Source of the DNA: CAHJXF01 sp038254545
GTDB taxonomy: Bacteria > Pseudomonadota > Gammaproteobacteria > Burkholderiales > Burkholderiaceae_D
Direction: 5' to 3'
Assembly: GCA_038254545.1 (NCBI GenBank)
Contig: JBBSGB010000014.1
Location: 1-64,000, forward strand
DNA length: 64,000 nt
Part shown: in pieces, positions 51,173 through 60,737 of the stretch
How the letters are laid out: each line of letters begins with the position of its first letter
How positions within the stretch are numbered: the stretch's first letter is position 1
Translations under genes and position numbers: made by a program
The notes under the pieces: model-generated
What the model was told of the DNA's origin: nothing
Databases searched by the model: none
The model's input: the letters and a program-made list of their open reading frames with translations, nothing else

Positions 51173-52447
51173 TCAGCGTCGCCCATTCATCATCTGCCGC
51201 GCGAACACACCGCGCAGCGGTCGCGCCACGTCCAGCAGTGCGAGCGTGAGTCCGCGGCCCCACGCGACTGGCGCGAACGGATTCGCGAACACGCGCGGCA
51301 TCAGGTCGGTGAGATCGACGATCGCAGCCCGATCGACGCGGCGCGCCGCGGCAAAGCGCGCGACGAGCATGGTTGCGTCGCGCGCCCCAATTGCCTGCGA
51401 CCCGGCTTCGGCATCCGCGAGCAGATGCGCCAGCACATACGCATCGCGAAGGCCGAGGTTGAGTCCCTGGCCTGCGACGGGATGCAGGGCCTGGGCGGCA
51501 TTGCCGATCGCGAATTCGGCGGTCGTCGTCGAGTGCGCGCGCGCCGTTCGCTCAACCGCGTTCAGGCCGAGCGGAAAGGCGCGTCGCGGTCCGACCGAAC
51601 CGAATCGCCCGAGGCGATCGCCGAACGCAGCGCGCAGCGCTTCGAGAAAATCGGCACCGCTCATCTCCAGACGCGCGTCGCTGTCCTCGGGCCGGCCGCA
51701 CCACACCAGCGCGTAGCCATCACTCCCGGCGTCACGCGCGGGCAGTAGCGCGATCGGACCCGCTTCCGTGAAGCGTTCGAACGCCGTGTGCGCCAATGTC
51801 GGGATAGGCTGATCGGCAAGCGTGACGAACGCGGTCACCGCGGTCTGTCGATAGTCGCGGTGAATAGCGCGACGTTGCTGCGTGTCGAACAGTCCGCCTT
51901 CGGCATGGATGACGTAGCGTGTGCGGATCGCGTCGCTCCGCGCGCTTCCGTCCTCTTCGTGCGAGGTCGCGACGCGTATGAAATCCGGATCGTTGCCGCT
52001 ACCGCTATCCGCGCCGATGCCGGTCACGCGCATCGGTCGCATCACCTCGACGCCCTGGCGTACCAGCGCGGCATCGAGCGCCTCTGTGAGATCGCCGTGG
52101 CGGATCACGTAGCCGAGCGCCGACACGCCGTAGTCGCTGCGGTCGATCACCGTGCGGCCAAAGCGGCCGCGATGCGAGATGTGGATGGTCGTGATCGGCG
52201 TGGCGTGAGGCAGGGCGCCATCGCGCCACGCGCCCATGCGTGAGAGCAGGGTTGCGGAGCCGTGCGAGATCGCGATCATGCGATCGTCTTTTGCGGCGGC
52301 CTCGCGTGTGCGCGCATCGATCAGCGCAATGCGCTCGCGGGCGATGCCGCGCTCGCGCAGGAACAGCGCGCACGCGGCGCCGACCGGACCCGCGCCGCAC
52401 ACGACGATGTCGCGCTCGGTCTCCCGCTCAGTTTCGCGATCACCCAT
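51173..52447 (-). CDS. ubiH: UbiH-family FAD-dependent ubiquinone biosynthesis hydroxylase
   Basis: The 424-residue protein is a UbiH/UbiF/Coq6 type hydroxylase that adds a ring hydroxyl in ubiquinone synthesis. It has the FAD motif VCGAGPVGAACALFL near residue 15, the middle RYVIHAEGGLFD and the second FAD segment HPVAGQGLNLGLRDAYVLA. Which ring position it hydroxylates cannot be told. The start overlaps the murU stop region by 8 bases, so expression with amgK and murU is likely. About 150 bases separate it from dusB. Confidence 0.92.
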   Translation of the reverse strand: MGDRETERETERDIVVCGAGPVGAACALFLRERGIARERIALIDARTREAAAKDDRMIAISHGSATLLSRMGAWRDGALPHATPITTIHISHRGRFGRTVIDRSDYGVSALGYVIRHGDLTEALDAALVRQGVEVMRPMRVTGIGADSGSGNDPDFIRVATSHEEDGSARSDAIRTRYVIHAEGGLFDTQQRRAIHRDYRQTAVTAFVTLADQPIPTLAHTAFERFTEAGPIALLPARDAGSDGYALVWCGRPEDSDARLEMSGADFLEALRAAFGDRLGRFGSVGPRRAFPLGLNAVERTARAHSTTTAEFAIGNAAQALHPVAGQGLNLGLRDAYVLAHLLADAEAGSQAIGARDATMLVARFAAARRVDRAAIVDLTDLMPRVFANPFAPVAWGRGLTLALLDVARPLRGVFARQMMNGRR

Positions 52448-53180
52448 GCGCGATGCCTTCGCGGTGCAGGCGTCGATCGAGAGCGTGCAACTGTTCGGGC
52501 GTGCCGACGTTGTCCCACGCACCGTGAAAAATCTCACCGGTGACGCGCTTCGCGTCCACCAGCGCATAGGCCCATGGGAAGAGCGAAAGCGGCATGTGCG
52601 CCGGCAAGTCGTCGAACACGCGCGGATGGAACACGCCGATGTTCGCGTAGGTGTACCGAGGCTCGCCCTGGCGCGCGATCAAGCCTGCGTCGTCCGTGCC
52701 ATCGAGCGCCATGTCGCCTCGCGGATGCCAGGGCGGATTGTCGGTCAGCACCAGATGCGCGGCACGACGTGGGTAGCCGATTCGTATCGCTTCGACGACA
52801 TCGACCAGTCGCGCGTAATCGAAGTCCGTGTGGATGTCGGCGCTGACGACGACGAAGGGCTGATCGCGCGCGGAGTCTTCGAGCAAAGGCAAGGCCGTGA
52901 CGATGCCGCCCGCGGTTTCGAGCGCGACCGCTTCCCGTGACCACGCGATGTGGGCGTCCCAACGCGAATCCCGATGCGAACCATCGGCGATGGCCTCCTC
53001 GAGTTGCGATCCCAGCCACGCGTGATTGATCACGAGGTCGTCGAAGCCCGCCTTCACGAGGCGTTCGATCTGCCAGACGATCAGCGGCTTGCCGCCGACC
53101 GACAGCAAGGGCTTGGGGACGGTGTCGGTCAGCGGCCGCATGCGCTTGCCGCGGCCCGCCGCGAGGATCATCGCCTTCAT
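52440..53180 (-). CDS. murU: N-acetylmuramate alpha-1-phosphate uridylyltransferase
   Basis: This 246-residue nucleotidyltransferase starts MKAMILAAGRGKRMRPLTDT, with KPLLSVGGKPLIVWQI and the metal site VVSADIHTDFDY. The neighbouring kinase identifies it as MurU, which makes UDP-MurNAc from MurNAc-1-phosphate. This allows cell-wall fragments to bypass de novo precursor synthesis, a route described in pseudomonads and tied to fosfomycin tolerance. It follows amgK by 4 bases. Confidence 0.9.
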   Translation of the reverse strand: MKAMILAAGRGKRMRPLTDTVPKPLLSVGGKPLIVWQIERLVKAGFDDLVINHAWLGSQLEEAIADGSHRDSRWDAHIAWSREAVALETAGGIVTALPLLEDSARDQPFVVVSADIHTDFDYARLVDVVEAIRIGYPRRAAHLVLTDNPPWHPRGDMALDGTDDAGLIARQGEPRYTYANIGVFHPRVFDDLPAHMPLSLFPWAYALVDAKRVTGEIFHGAWDNVGTPEQLHALDRRLHREGIAHG

Positions 53181-53184
53181 GCGG

Positions 53185-54261
53185 TCAGAAGGTGTAGCCG
53201 TATTCGACCGCGCGACCTTCGAGCGCATCGAGCAACTGCAACAGTGGCCCCAGCGCGCGATAGCGGTTCGCGGTCGCGCGCACGTACGCGATGAAGCGCG
53301 GCGCGTCGGTCAGGTAATACGGCTTGCCATCGCGATAGTTGATGCGCGCAAAGATGCCGAGCACTTTCAGATGGCGTTGCAGACCCATCCACTCGAAGTC
53401 GCGATGGAAATCGCCGAAGTCCGCCGGTACCTTCAGCCCGGCTTTCTTCGCGCGCTCCCAATAGCGCACCGTCCAGTCGATCACGACCTCTTCGTCCCAC
53501 GAGATGAACGCATCCTTGAAGAGCGATGCGACGTCATAGCTGATCGGGCCGTGGACCGCGTCCTGGAAATCGAGGATGCCGGGGTTGCGTTCGCCCGCAC
53601 TGACGCCACCGCTTGCAACCATCAGGTTGCGCGGCATGAAGTCGCGATGCACGAACGTCCTGGCCTCGGCGAGATTGACCGCGACGATGCGATCGAAGGC
53701 CGCCTCCAGCGTCGCGCGTTGCTTGTCGTCGAGCGCAATACCCAAGTGCTTGCCGACGTACCAGTCCGGGAAAAGCGCGAGCTCGCGCCGCAGGAGCGCG
53801 TCATCGTAGGGCGGCAGGACATCGGGCACCGATGCGCATTGCCATGCGATCAGCGCGTCGATCGCATCCATCATCAACGGTGCGGCCGCTTGCGGATGCG
53901 CAGGATCGAGAGCCGACAGATAGGTCCGATTGCCCAGATCGGTCAGCAGCAGGAAGCCCTGATCGAGATCCTGCTCGAGCACGCGTGGCACGTTCAGGCC
54001 GGCGTCGGCCATCAGGCGGGCGACATGCACGAAGGCCGCGCTGTTCTCGCGCTCCGGCGGCGCGTCCATGACGATCGCGGTCGCCATCGACGCACCATCG
54101 GCCGCAGAAGTCGAACAGACCACGCGAAAGTAGCGGCGAAAGCTGGCGTCGGCCGATGCGGGAGCGAGCGTCGCCACATCGACCGCGTGACGATCGTCCA
54201 GCGAGGAGAGCCAGCGCCGCAGCGCTGAAAGCCGAAGATCGACGACGGGCGGGACGGACAA
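53185..54261 (-). CDS. amgK: Anomeric MurNAc/GlcNAc kinase, aminoglycoside-phosphotransferase fold
   Basis: The protein has the aminoglycoside phosphotransferase kinase fold, with the catalytic loop FVHRDFMPRNLMV and the metal site ILDFQDAVHGP. With murU directly downstream it is AmgK, which phosphorylates the anomeric position of MurNAc in cell-wall recycling. The start is uncertain. The frame is open to 54333 (TTG), but the first 24 residues there look non-coding, and a TTG at 54261 lies close to where the conserved domain begins. It diverges from lptD. Confidence 0.88.
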   Translation of the reverse strand: MSVPPVVDLRLSALRRWLSSLDDRHAVDVATLAPASADASFRRYFRVVCSTSAADGASMATAIVMDAPPERENSAAFVHVARLMADAGLNVPRVLEQDLDQGFLLLTDLGNRTYLSALDPAHPQAAAPLMMDAIDALIAWQCASVPDVLPPYDDALLRRELALFPDWYVGKHLGIALDDKQRATLEAAFDRIVAVNLAEARTFVHRDFMPRNLMVASGGVSAGERNPGILDFQDAVHGPISYDVASLFKDAFISWDEEVVIDWTVRYWERAKKAGLKVPADFGDFHRDFEWMGLQRHLKVLGIFARINYRDGKPYYLTDAPRFIAYVRATANRYRALGPLLQLLDALEGRAVEYGYTF

Positions 54262-54506
54262 GGATGGAAACAGGAATCGAAGGAAGGCGTGAAGGTTGCA
54301 GCAGGTCACGTACGCCTGCCACCAACGCCGCAAAGGTGCCGGGACCGTGACCTATAATACGCGACCATTTCGGACCGTCGGCGCGTTGCCTGCATGAGTT
54401 GCATGAGTGAGCCGATGTTCCGCGCGATCTTCGCAACAGGCAACAAGCGCGCTTCCTTGTCGTCATCACCGCGCCCGTCACGCCGCAACCTTCCCGCGCC
54501 GTATCC

Positions 54507-56930
54507 ATGCGATTGACCGCGACCCGGCATCTGTTTTCTGCTGCTTCATCGATAGCCGTACGTGCCGCCTTGGCGCGAGGGGGCGCGCGCGTCGTGCATG
54601 GGTCTTTGATCGCGGCGATGATCGTGTCGGCGGCCGCGATGGTCGCGGTGTCGCCCGCGGCCCATGCGCAGGAAGGCCTCAAGCTGCGTCTGCAGGACGA
54701 TCTGCTCGATCCGCCGAAGAAAACGCGCGAAGGCGCATTGTCGTTCGCTCGCGCCGATCGTATCCAGGGCACCATCGACATCGATGTCACCCTGACCGGC
54801 AATGCCGAACTGCGTCGCGCGGGCGGCGACGTGTTGAAGGCCGACACGATGCATTACGTCGAGGTCGAGGACGAACTGTTCGCCCAGGGCGCGGTGAAGA
54901 TCGTGCGCGACGGCAACGTCTATCAGGGGCCTGAGCTGCGCATCAAGCTCGACGATTACAGCGGCTATTTCCTGAAGCCCGAATATTTCCTGACGGGCAC
55001 GCGCAGCCGGCGCGTGCTTCCCGAGACGCAGATCATCACCGCAGCGACCGATCCGCTCTATGCCTATCGCAATCCGGTCGCGTCCAATCGCACCGGATTT
55101 CCGGGGCGCGGCAGCGCCGATCGCGCCACCTTCATCGACCGTGACCATATCGACCTCGACAACCCCATCTACACCACCTGCCGCGCCGACAACTACGACT
55201 GGTACATCAAGGCCGAATCGATGTCGCTCGACCAGAGCACCCAGATAGGTGTCGCGCATAACGCGAAGATCGTCTTCAAGGGCGTGCCGATACTCGCGAC
55301 GCCCTACCTGAGCTTCCCTCTGGACGACGCCCGCAAGTCGGGTCTCCTTCCGCCGACGGTATCGATCACGTCGCGCAGCGGCTTCGAATATCTGCAGCCC
55401 TACTACTTCAACTTCGCGCCCAACTACGACCTGACCTTCTATCCGAAACTGATCACCGCGCGCGGCCTGCAGCTGGGTGCCGATGCGCGCTACCTGTGGC
55501 CGACCTTCAACGGCGATGTGCGCGCCGAAGGTCTCGCCAGGGACCCGCGTGACAACGGCCAGTCGCGCTACGCACTGTCCACGCTGAACAACTTTGCGAA
55601 TGGCCCATGGTCGGGCTACGCGAACCTCAACAAGGTTTCCGACAACAATTACTTCGTCGACTTCTCGCGGACCATCGCGCTGTCGTCGCAACGCATCCTG
55701 CCGCGCGATGCCGCCATCACGTACAGCCAGCCATACTGGTACGCGACCGCGCACGTGCTGCGCTATCAGACCTTGCAGGACGCGGTCGCGCCGATCGTGC
55801 CGCCGTACGAGAAGTCTCCGCAGTTGCTGTTTCATGGCGCGCGTCTCGATATCCTCGGGGGCTTCGACTTCAATCTCGACGTCGATGCGACGCGCTTCAT
55901 CCATCCCAATCTGGCCAGCGGCGACCGCTACGTGTTCGTGCCCAGCATCGCGTATCCGATCCTGCGACCCGGCTGGTTCGTCACGCCCAAGCTCTCGTAC
56001 AACGCGGCGCACTACAGCGTGGCCGATCAGCCTCCGGGGGTGCCGCGCGAATTCAATCGCAGCCTGCCCACGGCGTCGGTGGACTCGGGCCTGATCTTCG
56101 AACGCGATACATCGCTCTTCGGTCGCGCGTTGCGGCAGACGCTCGAGCCGCGCCTGTTCTACGTGCGCACGCCCTTTCGCGACCAGAGCAAATTGCCCAA
56201 CTACGACAGCGGCATCACGGACTTCAACTTCTCGCAACTGTTCGCCGAGAATCCCTTCGGCGGCTACGACCGCATCGCGGACGCCAATCAGCTCACCGCG
56301 GCCGTGACGACGCGCTACATCAACAACGAGGACGGCGCGGAAATCTTTCGCGCATCGGTCGGCCAGCGCTATTACCTGTCGCCGCAGCGCGTGACCTTGC
56401 CGGGCGGGCAGCCGATCGACAGCAAGCGTTCCGACGTGCTGGCCGAAGTCTCGGGCCAGGTGTTGAGGAGCATCTCGGTCGATGCGGGCGTGCAATACAG
56501 CCCGGTGATCCGCGGCGTGATCCGGTCGAACGTCGGAGTGTCGTATCGCCCCGAGCCGACCAAGGTGCTCAACGCCGAGTACCGCTATCGCCAGGGCGAT
56601 CTCGAACAGGTGGACTTCTCCGCGCAGTGGCCGATCTTGCGCAACGTGTATGCGATCGGACGGGTAAACTACTCGACCCGCGATCGGCGGGCGATCGAGA
56701 CGCTCGCAGGTTTCGAGTACGGCGGATGCTGCTGGGTGTTGCGTGTGGTCGGCACGCGCTATGTGACCGGCGCGCAGACGGCCACGAGCACGCTGTTCCT
56801 TCAGCTGGAATTGAACGGCCTCGCGCGTCTGGGTTCCAACCCGCTCGAATCGTTGAAGCGCAACGTGCCGGGCTATCAGCTCGTCAATCCGCCGCCGCCG
56901 GCGGGTTCGCCTTACCGCAATTACCAGTAA
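54507..56930 (+). CDS. lptD: LPS-assembly outer-membrane protein LptD
   Basis: The 807-residue LptD inserts lipopolysaccharide into the outer leaflet together with LptE. A long signal region ends near AAHAQ, then the periplasmic beta-jellyroll (GNAELRRAGGDVLKADTMHYVE) and the beta-barrel follow. The barrel includes GLQLGADARYLWP and the terminal GGCCWVLRVVGTRY. Cysteines are found only in TTCRADN and the CC pair, so the usual N-terminal Cys partner is missing and only one of the two inter-domain disulfides can form. It starts the rightward lptD-surA-pdxA-rsmA run. Confidence 0.96.
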   Translation: MRLTATRHLFSAASSIAVRAALARGGARVVHGSLIAAMIVSAAAMVAVSPAAHAQEGLKLRLQDDLLDPPKKTREGALSFARADRIQGTIDIDVTLTGNAELRRAGGDVLKADTMHYVEVEDELFAQGAVKIVRDGNVYQGPELRIKLDDYSGYFLKPEYFLTGTRSRRVLPETQIITAATDPLYAYRNPVASNRTGFPGRGSADRATFIDRDHIDLDNPIYTTCRADNYDWYIKAESMSLDQSTQIGVAHNAKIVFKGVPILATPYLSFPLDDARKSGLLPPTVSITSRSGFEYLQPYYFNFAPNYDLTFYPKLITARGLQLGADARYLWPTFNGDVRAEGLARDPRDNGQSRYALSTLNNFANGPWSGYANLNKVSDNNYFVDFSRTIALSSQRILPRDAAITYSQPYWYATAHVLRYQTLQDAVAPIVPPYEKSPQLLFHGARLDILGGFDFNLDVDATRFIHPNLASGDRYVFVPSIAYPILRPGWFVTPKLSYNAAHYSVADQPPGVPREFNRSLPTASVDSGLIFERDTSLFGRALRQTLEPRLFYVRTPFRDQSKLPNYDSGITDFNFSQLFAENPFGGYDRIADANQLTAAVTTRYINNEDGAEIFRASVGQRYYLSPQRVTLPGGQPIDSKRSDVLAEVSGQVLRSISVDAGVQYSPVIRGVIRSNVGVSYRPEPTKVLNAEYRYRQGDLEQVDFSAQWPILRNVYAIGRVNYSTRDRRAIETLAGFEYGGCCWVLRVVGTRYVTGAQTATSTLFLQLELNGLARLGSNPLESLKRNVPGYQLVNPPPPAGSPYRNYQ

Positions 56931-56990
56931 GGCTCGATCGCATTGCGCGTACGGGGCGCGCAATCGATCCCACAGATGGATGGTTCAAGC

Positions 56991-58454
56991 ATGAATAGTA
57001 GAAACCTCAAGCATTGGATATGGGTCGCCGGTCTGGCAGGCGCCACTGTCGCGACTGCGGCGGTCGCGCAGGGGCTCAACCCGAATCGCGCGCGCGAGCC
57101 GATGATCACGCGTCCGTCTCCCGCGCCGCAGAAGAAGCCGGCCGACATCGCGCCGCAGGCGAATGCTGCGCCAACCCTCGCCCCCTCGAGCTCGCAGCAG
57201 GTGCTCGACCAGATCGTCGCGGTGGTCAATGGCGAGATCATCACCAGAAACGAGCTGAAGGACCGCATCGATACCGTCACCAAGACGCTTGCGCGGCAAG
57301 GCACGCAATTGCCGCCCGCCGATGTACTCGAACGCCAGGTGCTCGAACGCATGATCGTCGAGCAGGCCCAGGTGCAGCTCGCCATCGAGAACGGGGTTCG
57401 CGTCGACGACGTGCAGCTCGACCGCGCCGTGCAGCGCGTGGCCGAGTCCAACAATCTTTCGGTGCAGGCGTTTCGCGATCGCGTGGAGAAAGAGGGCACG
57501 TCCTTCGCGCGTTTTCGCGACGAGCTGCGCAACCAGATCATGATGGAGCGCGTGCGCAACAAGGAAGTCGACGAAAAGGTGCAGGTGGGTGAGGGCGAGA
57601 TCGACGCCTTCCTCGCCGAGCAGGTCGGCACGTCGTCGGATGCATCGCCCGAGGTCGATGTCGCGCAGATCTTGGTCCGTGTGTCCGAGCAGGCCACGCC
57701 CGAGCAGATCGAACGCCAGCGCGCCAAGGCCGAGGATCTCTATCAACAGGCGAACAGCGGCGCCGATTTCGGCCGGCTCGCGGCGAGTTATTCCGACTCG
57801 CCCGAAGCGCTGCAAGGCGGCGACCTCGGTTTCCGTTCGCTCGATCGTCTGCCGCAACTGTTCATCGACGCGGTCACGCCGTTATCGGCCGGACAGGTCG
57901 CCAAGCCCGTCAAGAGCGCAAACGGCTTTCACATCCTCAAGCTGATCGCCAAGCGCGGCGCGGGAGCAGGCGTCGCGGCTGCGGGTGCACCGGGGCTGGC
58001 CGCGCCTGTCGAACAGACCCACGCGCGGCACATCCTGATCAGGGTCAACGAGGTCGTGTCCGACGAACAGGCCAAGACGCGACTTGCCGACATTCGGCAG
58101 CGCATCGAGAGCAAGACCGCGAGCTTCGAAGACATGGCGCGCGCCTATTCGAACGACGCTTCGGCGAGCCGCGGCGGCGACCTCGGCACGCTCTATCCGG
58201 GCGACACCGTGCCCGAGTTCGAGAAGGCGATGAACGATCTGAAACCCGGCGAGATCAGCGAGCCGGTTCGCACGCCGTTCGGCTACCACCTGATCGAAGT
58301 GGTCGATCGCAAGAAGCAGGACGTGGCGCAGGATCGCGTGCGCCTGCTGGCGCGCCAGGCGATTCGCGAACGCAAGATCGAGGAGGCGACCGAAGGCTGG
58401 TTGCGCGAGTTGCGCGATCGCGCGTATGTCGAGATGCGACTGGACGACAAGTAG
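56991..58454 (+). CDS. surA: Periplasmic chaperone/peptidyl-prolyl isomerase SurA
   Basis: The 487-residue SurA helps outer-membrane proteins fold. A signal peptide (residues 1 to about 27, TAAVAQ) is followed by the N-terminal chaperone domain (VLDQIVAVVNGEIITRNELKDR), then two parvulin domains (VDVAQILVRVSEQATPEQIERQ and HARHILIRVNEVVSDEQAK, split across residues 222-430) and a C-terminal helix. A Pro/Ala-rich linker precedes the chaperone domain. ATG 56991 is chosen; one five codons earlier is in frame. It lies in the conserved lptD-surA pair. Confidence 0.95.
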   Translation: MNSRNLKHWIWVAGLAGATVATAAVAQGLNPNRAREPMITRPSPAPQKKPADIAPQANAAPTLAPSSSQQVLDQIVAVVNGEIITRNELKDRIDTVTKTLARQGTQLPPADVLERQVLERMIVEQAQVQLAIENGVRVDDVQLDRAVQRVAESNNLSVQAFRDRVEKEGTSFARFRDELRNQIMMERVRNKEVDEKVQVGEGEIDAFLAEQVGTSSDASPEVDVAQILVRVSEQATPEQIERQRAKAEDLYQQANSGADFGRLAASYSDSPEALQGGDLGFRSLDRLPQLFIDAVTPLSAGQVAKPVKSANGFHILKLIAKRGAGAGVAAAGAPGLAAPVEQTHARHILIRVNEVVSDEQAKTRLADIRQRIESKTASFEDMARAYSNDASASRGGDLGTLYPGDTVPEFEKAMNDLKPGEISEPVRTPFGYHLIEVVDRKKQDVAQDRVRLLARQAIRERKIEEATEGWLRELRDRAYVEMRLDDK

Positions 58455-58488
58455 GCTCGTCCTCTCGAAAGACTTCGAAGGAACGCGC

Positions 58489-59610
58489 GTGGCTTTCGAT
58501 CGATCTCCACGCGCCGCGGTGCACACCTTGCCGTGCATCGCCATCACTACCGGCGAACCGGCCGGCATCGGACCGGAGATCTCGTTGGCGGCCGCGCGCA
58601 TCGCGCGCGCCGCAGGCGCGGTGCGGCCGATCCTGATCGGCGACGGTCGCATGCTTGCCGCGCGGGCGCGCGCTGCGAACATCGCGATTCCGCTAATTGC
58701 GTACGCGCCCGGTCCGGATGGCCGCCGCACTCCTGCGGCAGGCGCGATCGAAGTGATCGATATTCCGCTCGCCAGCGCTTGCACTCCGGGGAAGCTCGAT
58801 GCGGCCAACGGCCGCTACGTGCTGTCGCTGATCGATCGCGCGCTCGACGACATGCGGGGTGACGCGGGCGCGCCGCCACACGAGTTCGATGCCCTCGTCA
58901 CCGCCCCGGTTCAGAAAAGCGTCATCAACGATGCCGGCATCGCGTTCACCGGCCACACCGAGTACCTCGCACAACGCACCCACACGCCGCGTGTCGTGAT
59001 GATGCTGGCCGGCCGCATCGGCGATCCCGCCACCAAGGACGCGCGCGCAGGCGGGGCCATGCTGCGCGTCGCGTTGGCCAGCACGCACCTCGCGTTGAAG
59101 GATGTGCCGCGCGCGATTACGCACGACGGCCTGCTCGAAACGCTGCGCATCCTCGACGGCGATCTGCGCGAGAAGTTCGGCATCGCATCGCCCCGCATCC
59201 TCGTCACGGGTCTGAATCCGCATGCGGGCGAGGGCGGCTACCTCGGCCGCGAAGAGATCACCGTGATCGCGCCCGCGATCGCGTCCGCGCGTTCGGAAAA
59301 CATCGACGCGCGCGGCCCGCTGCCTGCCGACACGCTGTTCCAGCAGCGCTATCTGGACGCATGCGACGCGGTGCTCGCGATGTATCACGACCAGGGGCTA
59401 CCGGTGCTCAAGTTCGCCACCTTCGGCCACGGCGTCAACATCACGCTCGGCTTGCCGATCGTGCGTACCTCCGTCGATCACGGCACCGCGCTCGATCTCG
59501 CGGGCAAGCCCGATCCGATGCAGCGGATCGATGTGGGCAGCATGAGCGTCGCGATCGACGTGGCGGCCGCGATGGCAACGACGTGGCTGCAACGCGGGTT
59601 GCGACGATGA
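58489..59610 (+). CDS. pdxA: 4-hydroxythreonine-4-phosphate dehydrogenase
   Basis: The 373-residue PdxA makes the 3-carbon precursor of pyridoxal phosphate. CIAITTGEPAGIGPEIS opens the domain, and metal ligands lie in GHTEYLA and MYHDQGLPVLK, with FGHGVNITLGLPIVRTSVDHGTA near the end (split at residues 330-350). No ATG is available in frame near the domain. GTG 58489 has GAAGGA six bases upstream and is the best start. It follows surA by 34 bases. Confidence 0.95.
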   Translation: MAFDRSPRAAVHTLPCIAITTGEPAGIGPEISLAAARIARAAGAVRPILIGDGRMLAARARAANIAIPLIAYAPGPDGRRTPAAGAIEVIDIPLASACTPGKLDAANGRYVLSLIDRALDDMRGDAGAPPHEFDALVTAPVQKSVINDAGIAFTGHTEYLAQRTHTPRVVMMLAGRIGDPATKDARAGGAMLRVALASTHLALKDVPRAITHDGLLETLRILDGDLREKFGIASPRILVTGLNPHAGEGGYLGREEITVIAPAIASARSENIDARGPLPADTLFQQRYLDACDAVLAMYHDQGLPVLKFATFGHGVNITLGLPIVRTSVDHGTALDLAGKPDPMQRIDVGSMSVAIDVAAAMATTWLQRGLRR

Positions 59611-59644
59611 GCGCGGCGCGTCGCACCTGTCGCAACGCGGCCGC

Positions 59645-60478
59645 GTGAAGCATTCTAAGCCGCGTGTCGGCGGCGGACATGTCGCGAGGAAGCGCTTCGG
59701 TCAGAACTTCCTGGTCGATCGCGCCGTGATCGATGCGATCGTCAAGGCGATCGCGCCGGGCGCCGACGATCTGCTCGTCGAGATCGGACCGGGCCTGGCC
59801 GCATTGACCGAACCGTTGGTTGCGGCGCGATCGGCCTTGCCCCGGGTCGCGCATCCGCTGCACGTGATCGAGCTCGATCGCGATTTGGCCGCGCGCCTGA
59901 TGAAGCGTTTCGATGCGGGCGCGGTCGTCGTGCACGAGGCCGACGCGCTGGGCTTCGACTTCGGCAGTCTCGCGGGCCGCGCACCGGATGACGAGCGCCT
60001 GCGCATCGTCGGCAACCTGCCGTACAACATCTCGTCGCCGCTGCTGTTCCATCTGCACGCCGTCGCCGACCGCGTGATCGATCAGCACTTCATGCTGCAA
60101 AAGGAAGTGGTCGCGCGCATGGTGGCCGCGCCCGGCACGTCCGACTACGGTCGCCTCTCGGTGATGCTGCAGGTTCGCTACGACATGGAGTCGTTGTTCG
60201 ACGTGCCGCCGGAGGCGTTCGACCCGCCCCCGAAGGTCACATCGGCGATCGTGCGCATGATTCCCCTGCCGCAGTCGTCGCTCGCGATCAAGGACCGGTC
60301 GATGTTCGCGCGGATCGTCAAGATGGCGTTCACGCAGCGTCGCAAGATGTTGCGCAATACGCTCGAAACGTATGCGGAAGCGATGGAGGCAGTCGGCATC
60401 GCACCGACCGCGCGGGCCGAAGAAATTGCGCCGGAAACCTTCATTGCGCTCGCCAATTTCGTCGGAATAAAGCGTTAA
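59645..60478 (+). CDS. rsmA: 16S rRNA dimethyladenosine transferase
   Basis: The 277-residue RsmA (KsgA) dimethylates two adjacent adenines near the 3' end of 16S rRNA. It has KRFGQNFLVD, the AdoMet motif VEIGPGLAALTEPL, the catalytic NLPYNISSPLLF and the C-terminal AFTQRRKMLRNTL. The start is GTG at 59645, 34 bases after pdxA. It closes the lptD-surA-pdxA-rsmA run. Confidence 0.96.
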   Translation: MKHSKPRVGGGHVARKRFGQNFLVDRAVIDAIVKAIAPGADDLLVEIGPGLAALTEPLVAARSALPRVAHPLHVIELDRDLAARLMKRFDAGAVVVHEADALGFDFGSLAGRAPDDERLRIVGNLPYNISSPLLFHLHAVADRVIDQHFMLQKEVVARMVAAPGTSDYGRLSVMLQVRYDMESLFDVPPEAFDPPPKVTSAIVRMIPLPQSSLAIKDRSMFARIVKMAFTQRRKMLRNTLETYAEAMEAVGIAPTARAEEIAPETFIALANFVGIKR

Positions 60479-60737
60479 ATTAATCTTGCTTTGCGTGAGT
60501 AGTATGTCTCCATTACTGGCAAACGCTAAGCGTTCATCGCGTTGGTAAACGAACTTGCAAATGCCGATTGGCGATTCTGCCGTTTGAAGAATGGCGACAG
60601 CTTGAAGTAACCGATTTGGGTGACGCAGCGCGCAGACCGCCATGCCATCTTGGGATGCGTTCGCGATCGACGTGAACCGCTACCTGGAGATAGCGATCAC
60701 GGAAATTTTGGAAAATTATGAGACACACTAGTGTTTG
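60479..60737. other. AT-richer intergenic region after rsmA
   Basis: Base composition falls sharply after rsmA. I see no recognisable gene. A 64-codon minus-strand frame (60534-60728) has no domain. The region could be the remains of transferred DNA together with the following small gene. Confidence 0.35.

Noticed and set aside
54546..56963. Minus-strand open frame of about 800 codons opposite lptD
   Set aside because: It mirrors lptD, has antisense-type composition and no recognisable motif.
60534..60728. 64-codon minus-strand frame after rsmA
   Set aside because: No domain, no ribosome site, and it lies in a region that looks decayed.
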